Below are positions 1-12,367 of a stretch of 64,000 nucleotides of DNA, piece after piece; the first letter of the stretch is position 1; every line of letters begins with the position of its first letter. Source of the stretch: Tillandsia leiboldiana (taxonomy: Eukaryota > Streptophyta > Magnoliopsida > Poales > Bromeliaceae); contig CM055068.1 of assembly GCA_029204045.2 (NCBI GenBank), forward strand, positions 38,259,000 to 38,322,999, in the 5' to 3' direction. The notes beneath the pieces are model-generated. The model made no database searches. It was not told the origin of the DNA and was given only the letters and a program-made list of their open reading frames with translations. Position numbers and translations under genes: made by a program.

Positions 1-1195
1 CACCAGAAAACAGCAGCTTAGAAATGCCTCGAAAACCGTGTCATAAACTCTGAATCCAGCAAGATGATCAACACGAAAGTCGAAGACGTACCTCTCATGA
101 TTCCAACGCCGCAAAAATCGTCCAAAAATACTGACGGAGTAGCTCTGTGGACATCTCAGATCAAACTACGACGATAACGGGCCTCCGATGAAAGATCGCC
201 ACACTGCGTTCCGATGCCGAAGTCGTCGACGCCGCGGCTTCCAAAAAATCCGGGCCTCTGCCAGAAGATGCGCAAGATGAAGATCTCCAACTTTGCTAAA
301 GGGGCCATGGGCAGGGGAGCTCGGGAAAGGGGGCAAAAAGCCCAAGCAAGCCAGCTATTTATAGGCCCAGCCCGAAAATCCACCTTTTGGGCTTTTGGCC
401 CAAAGTTTCGGGCGCCCGGTACTTCCGGGCTGCTACAGTAACGGGCCCGGCCCGTTACTGTTCACGCCCGGAAAATCCCCAGGCCGCCACGTGTACACCC
501 AAACAGCAAACAGCTGTTTGGGCCAACAGCCATGCGCCACGTGGCCGAACCCCGCGACGACACGTGGCGTCCACACCGGGAGCCTCGGGTCAACGCGCCC
601 ACGCCGCGCCCCACGTGCGCCCACGCGTGCCTGTCGGGCACGCGGCCCGAGGTACCAGCTCCCCGCACCATGGACCGCGCGCACAATGCTGCGCCAACCC
701 CGATCTGCCACGTGTCCAGCCCCGGTCCACCGTGCACCCGCGCCAATCCCGCGGACCGCGCCCACTGCGCCCGCCAACCGGGAGCCGCCACGTGGCCAGC
801 CCCCGGGTGCACGCCTCCGCGGTGGACCGCGCGCCTCCGCCGCCGCCAGCCGCCGCGCTCCGCCGCCCGCCGCCGCCGCCGGCGCCCCTCCGGCGGCCGG
901 AACAGTACCAAATCACCTCGAAATCCGTGCCGGGTCATCCGGGCTCCGAAAAATACAAGTAAATAGTCCATCTTGACCGTTTTCGCGCGCTGAATCCAAA
1001 TCCGAAGTCCGATTTGCCAAATTCCACATCTAAAATTTACCAAAAATTCCCGAAAAGCAAACTTGATCCGTTTTTTCATGCCGGGTCCAATCCTTGGGTC
1101 CAATATGCGCACAAACACCTCTAACACCCAACAGGGGTCTCCAGAAGCCGCAGATCCAACAGTAATCCAAACGTGGGAATTTCCGGGTCCTCACA
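1..1195 (-). mobile_element. Element A, 3' LTR (partial, family I Ty3/gypsy)
   Basis: On the minus strand an LTR begins at 1195 with TGTGAGGACCCGG, straight after a polypurine tract, and runs leftwards off the window. It aligns with about 1.2 kb of the 5' LTR (6014-7208) with few differences, for example GCAGCTT here against GCGGCTT there. It holds the LTR promoter: a TATA box and several CACGTG motifs in a very GC-rich stretch. The long open frames across 387-1127 are readings of this GC-rich DNA and have no recognisable protein. The outer end and its target duplication are outside the window. Confidence 0.9.
355..797 (-). promoter_or_regulatory. LTR promoter of element A 3' LTR: TATA box and G-box/ABRE cluster
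   Basis: On the minus strand, CCTATAAATAG (355-365) is a good TATA box. Upstream of it (higher coordinates) lie GCCACGTGT at 486, GCCACGTGGC at 536, GACACGTGGC at 559, CCACGTGCG at 611, CCACGTGTCC at 708 and CCACGTGGCC at 788. CACGTGGC is the plant G-box/ABRE core bound by bZIP factors, as known from plant promoters. Whether it acts here is inference. Confidence 0.65.
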
Positions 1196-1207
1196 TCCTC
1201 CCCCACT
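1196..1207 (-). other. Polypurine tract of element A
   Basis: On the minus strand AGTGGGGGAGGA immediately precedes the 3' LTR start. It is the plus-strand DNA primer of a Ty3/gypsy element. Just upstream is TTTCGAGGACGAAACTTTC, the usual end of the plant chromovirus pol reading region, also seen in B and F. Confidence 0.85.
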
Positions 1208-3238
1208 AAAAGAAAGTTTCGTCCTCGAAACAAACACGGCTCAAAGGGAGTTCAACGCCAAGGGTAAGCATCCAACAACACAGTCTCCAACTCCCCAGTC
1301 GCTACTCACTCCCCGTGATTGCTCCTCAACAAAATAATAATCAGTACGGCATGGCCCGGTTGCGCAATTCTCTCATCACACGAGCCAGAATTCGCAACGG
1401 GCGTCCCTCGTACTCCCACACCCACAAATCTCAACTAGAGCCAGTCAATCACGGGCGAGGGGTCCAACGCAAAACACCTCCGAGCTGAGACGCAGAAAAC
1501 CTCAGGAACTCCAAAAAGCTGGGGACAAGGAAGATTAACCGAATCTACTCGTCCAAACTACACGAAGAACGTCACCACAACCCAACAAGAAAAGGTAAGG
1601 GCCCCACCAGCAGGAAAGTCATCAACCCTAACTCTCTGTTTATAAAAACAGCTGAAATTAACGAAAAGTCTGAAAATTCCGAAAGACCAGTGCCTTCGCC
1701 CCAATCAAACAAGAACAGGTTCGGGCACCGTCTCCATTTCTGGAGCAGTCTTTCGAAGCTCTCGTCATGTTCGGAAATTTCAGTACAAGGCGAGAAAAGG
1801 GAGAGAAGTGTTGAAGCCGTTCCTGCTGTGGCTACAAAACAGAAGCTACGATCTAACCGTGACCCCTAGGAACACAACTCTAGTCCTAAACGTCACCTAC
1901 GCTCAACAGGTAGCACCCAACCAAAAACCGTCAACTTGCCGGTAAAATTCCAAGTCTCAACAGCACAAGACATAATCCATAAGGCTTCCCCAAGTGCACA
2001 ATACCAACAGGAACTTGTACCTCTAGTGCACGTGGTAACAACTCTACCTTCCGTCCAGACAGGAAAACCAAAAACACTCTATCTCAGACTGCTGTAAAGA
2101 AATCGTGCCGGTGACAACCCAATCTGCTGCTGTGGCGCCCTCCAGCCGGGCGGCACAAATTCATCCGCTCGATGAAAGTGGTCATCGCTCAATTTGCCTG
2201 AAAATCAAGACCATCCATATGGGGAGCACGACCTCCGCCTCTACTCACACAAGGGTGACAAATGCGGTCCTCCGCAGATAGCCAATCCATGCTACCGCCG
2301 CGCCACTCTGACGTAGATGCTGATGCTGCTATCGGGACCCGCCCAAACTCTGGCATCTCGGGGACCCGTTATCCAGGAAAAGAAATCAGAAATGTCTCTG
2401 CCGTCCGATCTGTCCTCCATCACTCGGCGCGAAGCACCAAAATCCAGAACTCGCCTCTGGTGGCAGATCCCTATCCCAAGGAACTGCAGCGCCACGCTCC
2501 ACACACCACGCCTATTCTATCGAAGCGTCAATAATCCAAAACGGAGGGACCAACTAAACTGAAAGGTATCCTGGCGCAAACCATTCCCAGTCAAACATAT
2601 CCTATGCGCCTCGTCCCTCGAAACCTGGAGCGTGCAGTTCAACAACTGTATAAACTCCCTAGCACAGGGAGGCTCTCAGATAGTCTCTCCATCACCACCA
2701 ACCCCAATTCTGCCTACAAAGGCTCCAACTCAAACCTATGAATCGGGATGGTTCAGACTGCCGGGACTGGCTCCATCGATCAATGACGTCCCGAAGCTCA
2801 GCTACTATCCACTATCCACCCTGCCTCGGTGCCTCGGCACTGCTCGTCGGCACGGAGGGGGCTGCTCGCTCTGTCGGCGCCACTGGTACAACTGAAAATA
2901 CCACCGCATAGGAAGAGAATACTGGAGGACACTCAAGCGGTACTGCAACTAGCTGTGCTCTCTGCTCCAACAAGCGCATCGAACGTTCCATGGCCTCCTT
3001 CTGGCATCGGACAGCCTCCGACATCTGTGCCATCTGGATCCATAACTCTTGGGTCTCGCTCTGCTCTGATAGCTCTGCCTCCCGCTGCTCGGGTTACTAA
3101 TCAGATGCGGAATGTGCCCTCTTCGCTACACGACATCTCAGGGGCATCGTAGTCCACTGCACAATAACAAACATCAGGACACAACAACCATACGACCCAA
3201 TCCAGCGAAAGTCTAAGACATGTTATCAATTCCATAGC

Positions 3239-3264
3239 ATTATGTTGTCTGCAGCCAACATAAT
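3239..3264 (-). promoter_or_regulatory. Leader hairpin with palindromic loop (possible dimerisation/packaging signal)
   Basis: On the minus strand the stem arms are ATTATGTTG and CAACATAAT, around the 8-nt loop GCTGCAGA, which contains the palindrome CTGCAG. It starts 157 nt downstream of the primer site. The same hairpin occurs at the same spacing in B, F and III, with paired changes in the stem. The role is inferred by analogy with retroviral dimer initiation sites. Confidence 0.6.
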
Positions 3265-3421
3265 CGCTTAGGAAAATAAACATGCCAATCACTCATCCCA
3301 TCCCTTGGGAGAGGTATGAAACTCAATCAGAACTCTCGCTAACAGTCACGACTCTCACGTAGTCATCCTAATGTCCAACCACAAGCCTAGGGTTTCTAAG
3401 TCCATAATGACCTACAACCTA

Positions 3422-3434
3422 GGCTCTGATACCA
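3422..3434 (-). other. Primer binding site of element A (tRNA-iMet)
   Basis: On the minus strand TGGTATCAGAGCC follows the LTR end after 8 nt. TGGTATCAGAGC is complementary to the 3' end of plant initiator methionine tRNA, the usual primer of Ty3/gypsy and Ty1/copia elements. Confidence 0.9.
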
Positions 3435-3442
3435 CTCTAGTC

Positions 3443-6400
3443 TGTCACGCCCCGGCGTCGAAACTGCGACCCGGGCTCGCTAACAGATCCGCCGCCCATA
3501 CGGTGAACCCCGTATAGACGAAGCGTCAAACCTGCAAAAGATAGATACTAAACTACCCAGATATCAGAGCTGAAAATAAACCACTAGAAATAAATAAATT
3601 AGTACAAAGTCCTCACCAAAGTACAAGTCACTCAACTTAGAAGGAAAAGTACAACTCTATACCTCACTACAAGGTCTCTCAACAAGAAACTCTCAAAATA
3701 AAAAGGGTACATCTACTCTCTGGACGACGACTGGTAGGGATCTAGCTCGCGACTCCCTCACCACGATCAGAAGAAGCAGCAACAGGAGCAGCAGGAACAG
3801 GAGTAGAAGTCCCTGTGGGAAAATACACCACGACGGGTGTGAGAACTACGTCCCAAGTAGTTCTCAGTGGGTGCCGCCAACAAGCCCAACGGACTGCCCA
3901 CTAAGTCTACTAGAGGCATAAAGTAACAATATAAAACTGAAATGAAAGGGCTGGAAAAGTAACTCTACAGCTACTATGCCTCTATCTAGATGCTCAAGAA
4001 AAGGAACAGATGAAACGTGATGCATCTACTAACACACACAGTAAACTCACCAAATCTAAACTGACTGCCTCAAAGGGTCCAGTCAAACCTGCGCCCACCT
4101 ACTGCCGCATATCCTCAACAGGACGGGTCTACCGTAGGGTGTCCGTGACTGCCGCTAACTGGGCCAGTCAGAGGGACGGCGTCGACAAGTCGCGATAGCA
4201 AGTAACAAGCCCAACTCCGGAGTGGCTCTCGAGGGGAGCGACCCCACCGAGGAAAGTATCCGCGTATCTCTGTCGAGCTCAAATATGGCTCATGCAGGCT
4301 ATAGTCCAAACCACGATCAACAAGATCGACCAACAACACCAACTCTCAACCACAAGCTGGAAGTCACACCGCTGGGGCCACCGTTCACCAGACGGCTCCC
4401 ACAACAGAACACTAAACTCTCCAGAAAGACCGACACCATAAGGGTTCGGAAACCCGATAGACCGGTGCTAAGAACCCTATCAAACAAGAACAGACTCTAG
4501 GCTCCGACTATCGAAGTTTCCGATCCCTTATAGTTCGGGAAAGCAATAATCACAGTACAACTCGCAGAAGACACCAACAGGGCCCGAAAGTCCCGGGAGA
4601 CCTACCCCTACAACCCTATCAAACAAGAACAGGTTCCAGGCTCGGCCCCCGTGGCTTTCGTCCCGACAGAGGAACGGCCCCTAGAACCCAGACCACTCGA
4701 ATCCTTTCGAGTGGGGAGATTTACAGGAAAAAGGTGACATTTGTTATTGAAAACTAATTTGATCTGGAAGAAATCCATATTTAATGATTTTAGTTCTTTT
4801 TAGAAAAACAGTTAGAAAACAAGTGTTTTACCCAAACCCCAAAGGGCTGATGCCTTTGTCCAATCAAACAAGAACAGACTCCAGCGGCCCTTCGATGTTT
4901 GGAAGAAAACATTGGTAGACTAAAATCATGTATATGTCGAAAAGGGTTCTGGGTTCTAGGTCCGGCTAACACTAGTACACTACTGCCACTAACACAGTGG
5001 CGACGACCCAAACAGGGGAAAACAAGATCTCTCGGGTCCACCGTTTACCCCAAACGGTTCCCGATACAGACAAGCGAACCACCACATCTACCAGACTCCA
5101 CTCTGCTCCCAAGCACGAGTGCAAATGCATCCCACACTAGAGAGAAGTCCCGACCGCTCGGCCCACTACCCGGGCGAGGATAACACTAAGTCCAGGAATG
5201 CGACATAAAGTGTGAATGTCTAAACATAAATAACCCTAGCCCAAGTGAGGGTTTTCTACTGGTCTGGTTACACATGCAACATATGACGGGGGTGCTAGGT
5301 CAGGTTCCAATATAACAAATATTTAACATGATAGTAGGAAGCAAGAGATCACAAGATCGACAGATAAAACAAGGATCAACAATTCCTACACTCTAACATG
5401 CTACCCAAGTCCAATCACTATCATGCATGATTCTATAGCAATAGAATTAGAGCACAGTCCATAGATCTTGAAAGCAAGCCACCCACCTGAAGGTGCACAA
5501 CTGTCCAGGGTCGTACAGCTGAAAATACCAGGAAATCCAAATCTCCTACTCCAAAAGATCCAGCAACACTCGTAACTCTCCTGGGTACAACACAAAGTCC
5601 ACCAATACACATCAAGTCCAAAACTGTCCATAAAAACGTACACAGAATTTCAGTCCCAAAGATGTCCCTTTTTCACCTGCTGAAAAAATGGCCAGAAAAA
5701 TCCAATAAAAATATCACAGCGATCCTCGTGTCGATATCTTCGAAACGGTACCCTGCACGTCCAAATCCGAGCCCCGTAGGCCGAGTTACAAATTCTACAG
5801 TACAGGTGCGCAAACACTCACAACCACACAACTGTAAAACTCTGCACAGTAAGAGGGGAAACATTATACCTTCGGGAAAGCCTCATAAAAATCCCAAAAA
5901 AATACGATGATAATCCTCGCGACGAGTAGATCCAAAAAGTGTATAGGCTCGTCTCGATCCGATGTCCAGTTGAGGAGATAAAATTCCGGCAAGGGGCCGC
6001 TGTCCAAAAACTCCACCAGAAAACAGCGGCTTAGAAATGCCTCGAAAACCGTGTCATAAACTCTGAATCCAGCAAGATGATCAACACGAAAGTCGAAGAC
6101 GTACCTCTCGTGATTCCAACGCCGCAAAAATCGTCCAAAAATACTGAAGGAGTAGCTCTGTGGACATCTCAGATCGAACTGCGACGATAACGGGCCTCCG
6201 ATGAAAGATCGCCACACTGCGTTCCGATGCCGAAGTCGTCGACGCCGCGGCTTCCAAAAAATCCGGGCCTCTGCCAGAAGATGCGCAAGATGAAGATCTC
6301 CAACTTTGCTAAAGGGGCCATGGGCAGGGGAGCTCGGGAAAGGGGGCAAAAAGCCCAAGCAAGCCAGCTATTTATAGGCCCAGCCCGAAAATCCACTTTT

Positions 6401-7208
6401 TGGGCTTTGGCCCAAAGTTTCGGGCGCCCGGTACTTCCGGGCTGCTACAGTAACGGGCCCGGCCCGTTACTGTTCACGCCCGGAAAATCCCCAGGCCGCC
6501 ACGTGTACACCCAAACAGCAAACAGCTGTTTGGGCCAACAGCCATGCGCCACGTGGCCGAACCCCGCGACGACACGTGGCGTCCACACCGGGAGCCTCGG
6601 GTCAACGCAGCCCACGCCGCGCCCCACGTGCGCCCACGCGTGCCTGTCGGGCACGCGGCCCGAGGTACCAGCTCCCGGCACCATGGACCGCGCGCACAAC
6701 GCCGCGCCAACCCCGATCTGCCACGTGTCCAGCCCCGGTCCACCGTGCACCCGCGCCAATCCCGCGGACCGCGCCCACTGCGCCCGCCAACCGGGAGCCG
6801 CCACGTGGCCAGCCCCCGGGTGCACGCCTCCGCGGTGGACCGCGCGCCTCCGCCGCGCCAGCCGCCGCGCTCCGCCGCCCGCCGCCGCCGCCGGCGCCCC
6901 TCCGGCGGCCGGAACAGTACCAAATCACCTCGAAATCCGTGCCGGGTCATTCGTCGGGCTCCGAAAAATACAAGTAATAGTCCATCTTGACCGTTTTCGC
7001 GCGCTGAATACAAATCCGAAGTCCGATTTGCCAAATTCCACATCTAAAATTTACCAAAAATTCCCGGAAAGCAAACTTGATCCGTTTTTTCATGCCGGGT
7101 CCAATCCTTGGGTCCAATATGCGCACAAACACCTCTAACACCCAACAGGGTCTCCAGAAGCCGCAGATCCAACAGTAATCCAAACGTGGGAATTTCCGGG
7201 TCCTCACA
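3443..7208 (-). mobile_element. Element A, 5' LTR (family I, 3766 bp)
   Basis: On the minus strand the LTR starts TGTGAGGACC at 7208 and ends GGGGCGTGACA at 3443 (TG...CA). It carries a TATA box and G-box cluster (6368-6810), the conserved GAGAACTAC/GTAGTTCTC hairpin (3841-3865) and a terminal hairpin (3498-3515). Between 4490 and 5200 it contains several degenerate copies of a unit with a CCTATCAAACAAGAACAG-like core, an old internal tandem duplication. The sequence after the LTR (7209-7213, AATAC) should be one copy of the target duplication; the other is outside the window. Confidence 0.92.
6368..6810 (-). promoter_or_regulatory. LTR promoter of element A 5' LTR: TATA box and G-box/ABRE cluster
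   Basis: The minus-strand TATA box CCTATAAATAG is at 6368-6378. CACGTG-containing motifs occur at 6498, 6548 (GCCACGTGGC), 6571 (GACACGTGGC), 6623, 6721 and 6801, all within 430 bp upstream of the TATA box. Transcription would run leftwards into element A. Confidence 0.7.
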
Positions 7209-7221
7209 AATACTATCGATA
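7209..7221. other. Flank of element A matching a MITE terminus
   Basis: The 13 bases between element A and the gap, AATACTATCGATA, are identical to part of the terminal inverted repeat of the MITE at 32204-32431. Element A may have inserted at or in a MITE copy now hidden in the gap. Confidence 0.4.
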
Positions 7222-7321
7222 NNNNNNNNNNNNNNNNNNNNNNNNNNNNNNNNNNNNNNNNNNNNNNNNNNNNNNNNNNNNNNNNNNNNNNNNNNNNNNN
7301 NNNNNNNNNNNNNNNNNNNNN
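7222..7321. other. Assembly gap (100 N)
   Basis: Exactly 100 N, the conventional length for a gap of unknown size. It hides the first part of element B's 5' LTR and the junction with older sequence. Confidence 0.98.
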
Positions 7322-8933
7322 GGGTTATTGCGGCAACCGCGGACAGTAGGCGGTTGACCGGATCTTGATTATTTTACCAATTGTGGGTTGTGGGTTATTG
7401 CGGCAACCGCGGACAGTAGGGCGTTGACCGGATCTTGATTATTTACCCAATTGTGGGTTGTGGGTTATTGCGGTGACCCGGACTTTGGGCGGTTGACCGG
7501 ATGGTGATTATTTGCATCAGATTGGTATCAGATTTGTTCTAGTGGATGGGTTTCCCACTTTTTGAGTACTATTGCGTCAGATCGGGGTTTTGTTAGGGGA
7601 CGGAGTTTCCCACTTTGATCATAGTCTTGATCCAGTCCTGCTATTATGAGACAGTGGTTACAGAGATACTTTGATACTAGATGACAGGTTACTTTACTCG
7701 TGGGGTCGCTCCCCTCGAGTGCACTCCGGAGTGTGCGACTGACGGATCGAGGCCAGTCTGTTACTTACTTTTGTGTGCGATCGGACGGTCGATGCCATCT
7801 GTTACTTACCTTGGATGCGACCGTACAGCAGAGCAGGGCAGTACCAGTGATTACTGGTCTATCGATTGGGTTTATTCAGGCAGATACTTTGTGTTACACT
7901 CGTGCCTGGGGGACCGAGTGGAGTCTAGTAGCTGTGTTTAGACCAGTGCTAGTATTGTTGGAACCGTTCGGGGTTTGACGGTGGTCCCCGTGGTCGTTGT
8001 GAGTTCTTTGACCATTGTGTGAGAGGTTGAGCATCTTGAGTCTTCCGTTCTGAGAGAGAGAGGGCATGGATTTGACTATAGCCTGCATGAGCCACTCGAT
8101 AGCGAGTTAGTCCGTTTGGACGCCCTACGTAATTCCTGCCCGTCAGCGGGAGGTGGTTGTAGGTGGGCGCAGGTTTGACTGGACCCGATGTGGCAGTCAG
8201 CTCGATTGGGTCGATTGAGCACGTGTGCGAGTGTTGCATATCTTCATCAGAGTTTCCCCATTTGAGCATTTGGATAGAGGCATGGTAGCTGTAGAGTGTT
8301 TCCAGCTTCTTCTTTCAGTTTTACTGCATCGGTTATCTTTTGCCTCTAGTAGTCTTGGTGGGCAGATCGTCGGGCCTAGTGGCGATACCCACTGAGAACT
8401 CCCTTATTGCGTAGTTCTCACGCCCGTTGGGGGTTTCCCCCTTTTGTCCTTTCTCCTCTTTGTTTTGCAGAGTCTTGGCGGGTGTTGCCATTCTGTGGTT
8501 TGCTGTGCGTGGTGAGGGAGTAGCGATCTAGATCCAGACCCATCTTTGGAGAGTAGCGGTACCCCCTTTGGAGGAGATCTTCAGTATAGTCGGTAGATTG
8601 GTATTTATTTCCTCTTTTGAGAGACTGATGTAGTGAGGATTTGATGTATTGAGAGCTTGTACACTGATGTTTTATTTGAGATATCTCCCTGTTGAGCTAT
8701 GAGTTTTGTACTCGAGGTTAATGTATGATTATCATTTTTGGGAGATGGACCTTGTCGTTTTATCTTCAGTTGTACAGTGGTTGATTTTATTCTACAGCAG
8801 TTTTATCTTTTAGCTCTGATATCTGTTAGCTGTAGTTTTTTTTGCAGGTAGGACGCTTCGCCTATGCGGGTTTGGCATAGGTAGCAGATCTGTTGGCGAG
8901 CCCGGGTCGCAGTTTCGACCCCGGGGCGTGACA
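7322..8933 (+). mobile_element. Element B, 5' LTR (3' part only; 5' part in gap)
   Basis: It matches 14970-16600, the end of B's 3' LTR, and ends GGGGCGTGACA next to a primer site. Compared with the 3' copy it has lost many single bases, for example GTGGGTC to GGGTC, TGCCACT to TGCACT and GACTGGACGG to GACTGACGG. These cluster within about 600 bp of the gap and look like uncorrected consensus errors. The LTR hairpin is at 8394-8419 and the terminal hairpin at 8861-8881. Confidence 0.9.
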
Positions 8934-8940
8934 GATTAGG

Positions 8941-8953
8941 TGGTATCAAAGCC
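8941..8953 (+). other. Primer binding site of element B (tRNA-iMet)
   Basis: TGGTATCAAAGCC starts 7 nt after the LTR end. It is one base off the initiator-Met tRNA complement (A for G in CAGAGC), and one base of the usual spacer is missing. Confidence 0.85.
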
Positions 8954-9111
8954 TAGGTTGTAGGTCATGGTGGACTTAGAAACCCTAGGCTTGTGGTTAG
9001 ACCCTAGGATGACTTCGTGAGAGTCGTGATTTGTAAGCGAGAGTCCTGATTGAGTTTTACACCTCTCCCGAGGGACGGGACGAGTGATTGGCATGCTTAT
9101 TCTCCTAAGTA

Positions 9112-9137
9112 GTTATGTTGGCTGCAGACAACATAAC
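9112..9137 (+). promoter_or_regulatory. Leader hairpin with palindromic loop, element B
   Basis: Arms GTTATGTTG and CAACATAAC surround loop GCTGCAGA. The outermost pair is G-C here and A-T in A and F, so both arms changed together. It starts 159 nt after the primer site. Confidence 0.6.
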
Positions 9138-10870
9138 GCTGTGGAATGGGTGACATGCCTAGACTTTCGCTGGATTGGGTCGAGCGTTGTTGTGTGCTGA
9201 TTTAGTGGTTTCGTCGTGGCGAGCGGTGTCTCCCCGACGCTGGGTTTGGGACCCTTGTGCATCCTGTCATGGCAGTTGAGCTTGAGCGGTTGGTTTTGGG
9301 CTGGATAACCGATTGAGGTCAGAGAGTTACTGGACCCAGATGACAGGATTGTTAGAGGCATATCAGCGGCAGAGTGAGCAGCTAGTTTGGTGACGCAGTT
9401 GTCAGAGCAGTGGGCAGCCCGACTGTACTTTTCTTCTGAGACCACCAGGATGTAGTACCCTCAGCGGCAGGGATTTTTGTAGTGCCAATAGAGTGAGTTG
9501 GCCCCCTCCGTGCCAATGTTTTGTGCCAAGGCCACTGAGGTAGGGTGGATGGTTGACAGCAAGAGGAGCTGTGGGGCATGTTTGATTTAGTGAGCCAGAT
9601 TTGGCAGATGAACCACCCCGACTCGTAAGATTGAGCTTGGAGCCTTTGGAGGCAGAGTCGTGGTTGGGGGTGATGGAGTGATCAATTGAGAGCCTCCCTG
9701 TGCTAGAGAGTTTATGCAGTTGTTGAACTGGTGCTCCAGGTTTCGAGGGACGAGGCACATAGGATAAGTGAGATTGGGAGTGGATTGCACCAGGATACTC
9801 TTTAGTTCTTTTCGGTCCCTCATGTTCGGGTTTTGGACTGTGGATGCCTCGTCGGAGTAGGCATTGTGTTTGGAGCTGGACACTGCAGTTCCTTGGATGG
9901 GGATCTGCCGCTAGAGGCGAGTTCTGGAGGGAGGCGCTTGGCGCTAGGTGATGGAGGACAGATCGGCAGGCAGAGGCATTTTCGTTTTGCTTTCCTGGGT
10001 GGTGGATATCCTTGTGGATGGTTAATGTAAAGCTTACCCAAGGGAATTCTACCCTTTGTGATTTACAACTTGCATATTTTGATTGTATCATATGGGATTG
10101 AGGGGTGAGCTTAGAAAGGATAAGTGTATAGGGAATTGCATGGATTAATGGTGTTTTGTCTTATGACGGTTGCAATGATGGATTTCTGAGATGTTGGGGA
10201 TCGGGTGGACCCCGATGGCAGTATCAGTGTCTATATCAGAGTAGCGCAACGGTAGCGTGGTTTTGTTGTCTGCGGAGGATCGTATCTGTTGCCTCAGCGT
10301 GAGCAGAGACAGAGGTCGTGCTCCCTTGTGATTGATTGGATATTTTCTGGTGGACTAAGCGACAACCGCTTGCATCGTGTGGATGAGTTTGTGCCGCCTG
10401 GTTGGAGGACGCCACGGCGGTGGATCGGGTTGTTGCAAGTGTGATTTCATCACAGTAGTCGGAGTTAGTGCACTTTGCATTCCGGCATGGACTAGAGGCA
10501 GAGTTGTTACCACGTGCACTAGAGGTACAGGATACCATCGGTGTTGTGCACGTGAAGGAGGCTTGTGGATTATGTTCAGTGTCGTTGAGACCATGAGTTA
10601 TACCGGCAAACCTTTTGATATGGGTGGCAGTTCGATGTTTTGACCCAGTGCTTGGGATTGGTTGGCACGGCACCATTGGATGGTTAAGTGCAGAGAGGGT
10701 GCTGATTGTGACTTTTGCGAGGCAGACAAAGGAGGCTTGTTATAGGGAAACTGTTCGAGCACACTGATTTTAGCGACTGTGTGAGAGGAGCTTATGGTGG
10801 CGCCGGGACCAAAGGATATTTCTATTGCTGCGAAATCCCGGGTGTGAGTCCACTCGAGTTGATGATTATG

Positions 10871-10947
10871 CCGCCTGTTAGGGAGATTACGGTTGACGTG
10901 GTTCTGGAAACCGCGCCAACCTCGATAGCACCACTTGGATATTATCT
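10871..10947 (+). pseudogene. Reverse-transcriptase N-terminal remnant in element B
   Basis: Reading forward gives PPVREITVDVV followed by degraded sequence (ETAPTSIAPL). It aligns with the segment just before the RT fingers of Ty3/gypsy elements, as in element D at 50855 (PPEREVDFPIELLPGT). The same remnant with different changes is in F at 56903. It is too short and broken to be functional. Confidence 0.55.
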
Positions 10948-12367
10948 GTAAGAGCTGGGAGAGTTGATCGCACCGGTGCAGGGATCTGTTGGATCGAGGG
11001 TCTGTTTGACCTAGTGCCACGTCGTTGATACACGACGGTGAGAGCCCTTTGGGATTGGAGCCCAGGCAGGTTCAGATGTTATTTAGAATCTTTGATGGAG
11101 CTATGTACAAGGCAGTTATTGTATGATGCCTGCACCAGTATGGAAATTCAACTGAGGGCTTTGTCTAGATGGTGTTCAGGACACAGTAGGGGCATTACGA
11201 GTACAGTGAAGCCAATGGATTGACTAATGCCCTGTTGCCTCTAGATTGAGGAATTTTGTATTTCTGTTGGCCTTGAACGGTTGGCTAGCGGTATCCTCCA
11301 GGGATATTTTGATTTTACCCCCCCCCCCTCCCTGAGTGATTTAGAGCTTGTGCAGCATTTGTATATGGTGTGACAAGGTCTGTGGGGAAGAAGCTTTTTG
11401 CCAAGTCGTTGTGGTGCAAGTTTTAGCTTCGAGAGCATATCTTCATGGATTACTTATTCTAGCCGAAGGGGCGGCGGTGGAAATTCGGCCAAAGTGGATG
11501 CTATTTAAGGCTAGCCGAGATCGACGGTCATTGTTGGGGTGAGGAGTTTTTGGACTGGATAGTGCCAGCAGAGCTTGATGACCGGGTGATGAGATTGGTA
11601 CCAGCGCCGATTCTAACCTAGTCAGTGGTGGGAGATGGATTTGTGAGTTATAGTGATACCTCCCGTAGTGGCTGTAGAGCCACCATTGGATTTTGTGAGC
11701 ATCCAGTATCACCCCGACAGAGCCACTGTGGTGGCGGATGCCTGGAGCCGAAGAGCTATTTGGGAGTCGAGTTTGACGGTTCCATAGCTGGCACTGTGTG
11801 GGGCCATCCTTGTGTGCAGGGTTTGAGTTGAGTCCCTGAGGATCCCTTTTGATGAGAGGCTGCGGCTGAGCAATCCACTTAGGTGGTTAAGTGTTGAGAG
11901 CGACCGAGTGTGAACCCCTGCTTGTTTGGGCCCCTTTCTGTGCAGGTGTTTGTGTGGTTGTGATTCGGGTCGCTTTGGTTGAGCTGGCTCTTGGGAGTGA
12001 TTTTAGAGCGTGTTACTCAGGCTGTTTGTTCCTTTTCCCCCGCCTTTTGTTGGAGTTTTTGAGGTTTTTCTGCGTCTCAGCTCTGGAGTGTCATGTTTTG
12101 GACCCCTCGCCCGTGATTGACTCGTTCCTTTTGGGGTCTGTGAGAGTTTGGAGTACGAGGGACGCCCGTTGCGAATTCCGACTCGTGAGGTGAGGGAATT
12201 GCGCAATCGGGCTATGCCGTACTGGTTGTTGCTGTTGTTGTTGCTGAGGAGTAATCACGGGGAGTGATAGGTGACTTGGGAGCTGGAGACGGCGGTGTTG
12301 AATTTTGACCCCTGGTTTCTGAGACTCCTTGGGAGTTGCTCTAGTTTCGAGGACGAAACTTTCTTTT

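Larger units (their letters stand above)
1196..3442 (-). mobile_element. Element A internal region, non-coding (non-autonomous)
   Basis: Only 2.25 kb lies between the two LTRs, and no gag or pol frame survives. It matches the internal parts of B and F in blocks, for example the leader after the primer site, the stretch around 2220-2350, and the last kilobase before the polypurine tract. About 1.1 kb present in B and F is missing, so A is a deleted version. A GAGTACGAGGGACGCCCG block near 1400-1430 is shared with B and F and may be a decayed chromodomain end. With LTRs, primer site and polypurine tract intact but no proteins, A could move only with enzymes supplied in trans. Confidence 0.8.

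Noticed and set aside
6227..7138. 303-codon plus-strand open frame
   Set aside because: It lies antisense in the GC-rich U3 of the element A LTR, crosses the G-box cluster, and is interrupted in the other LTR copy.
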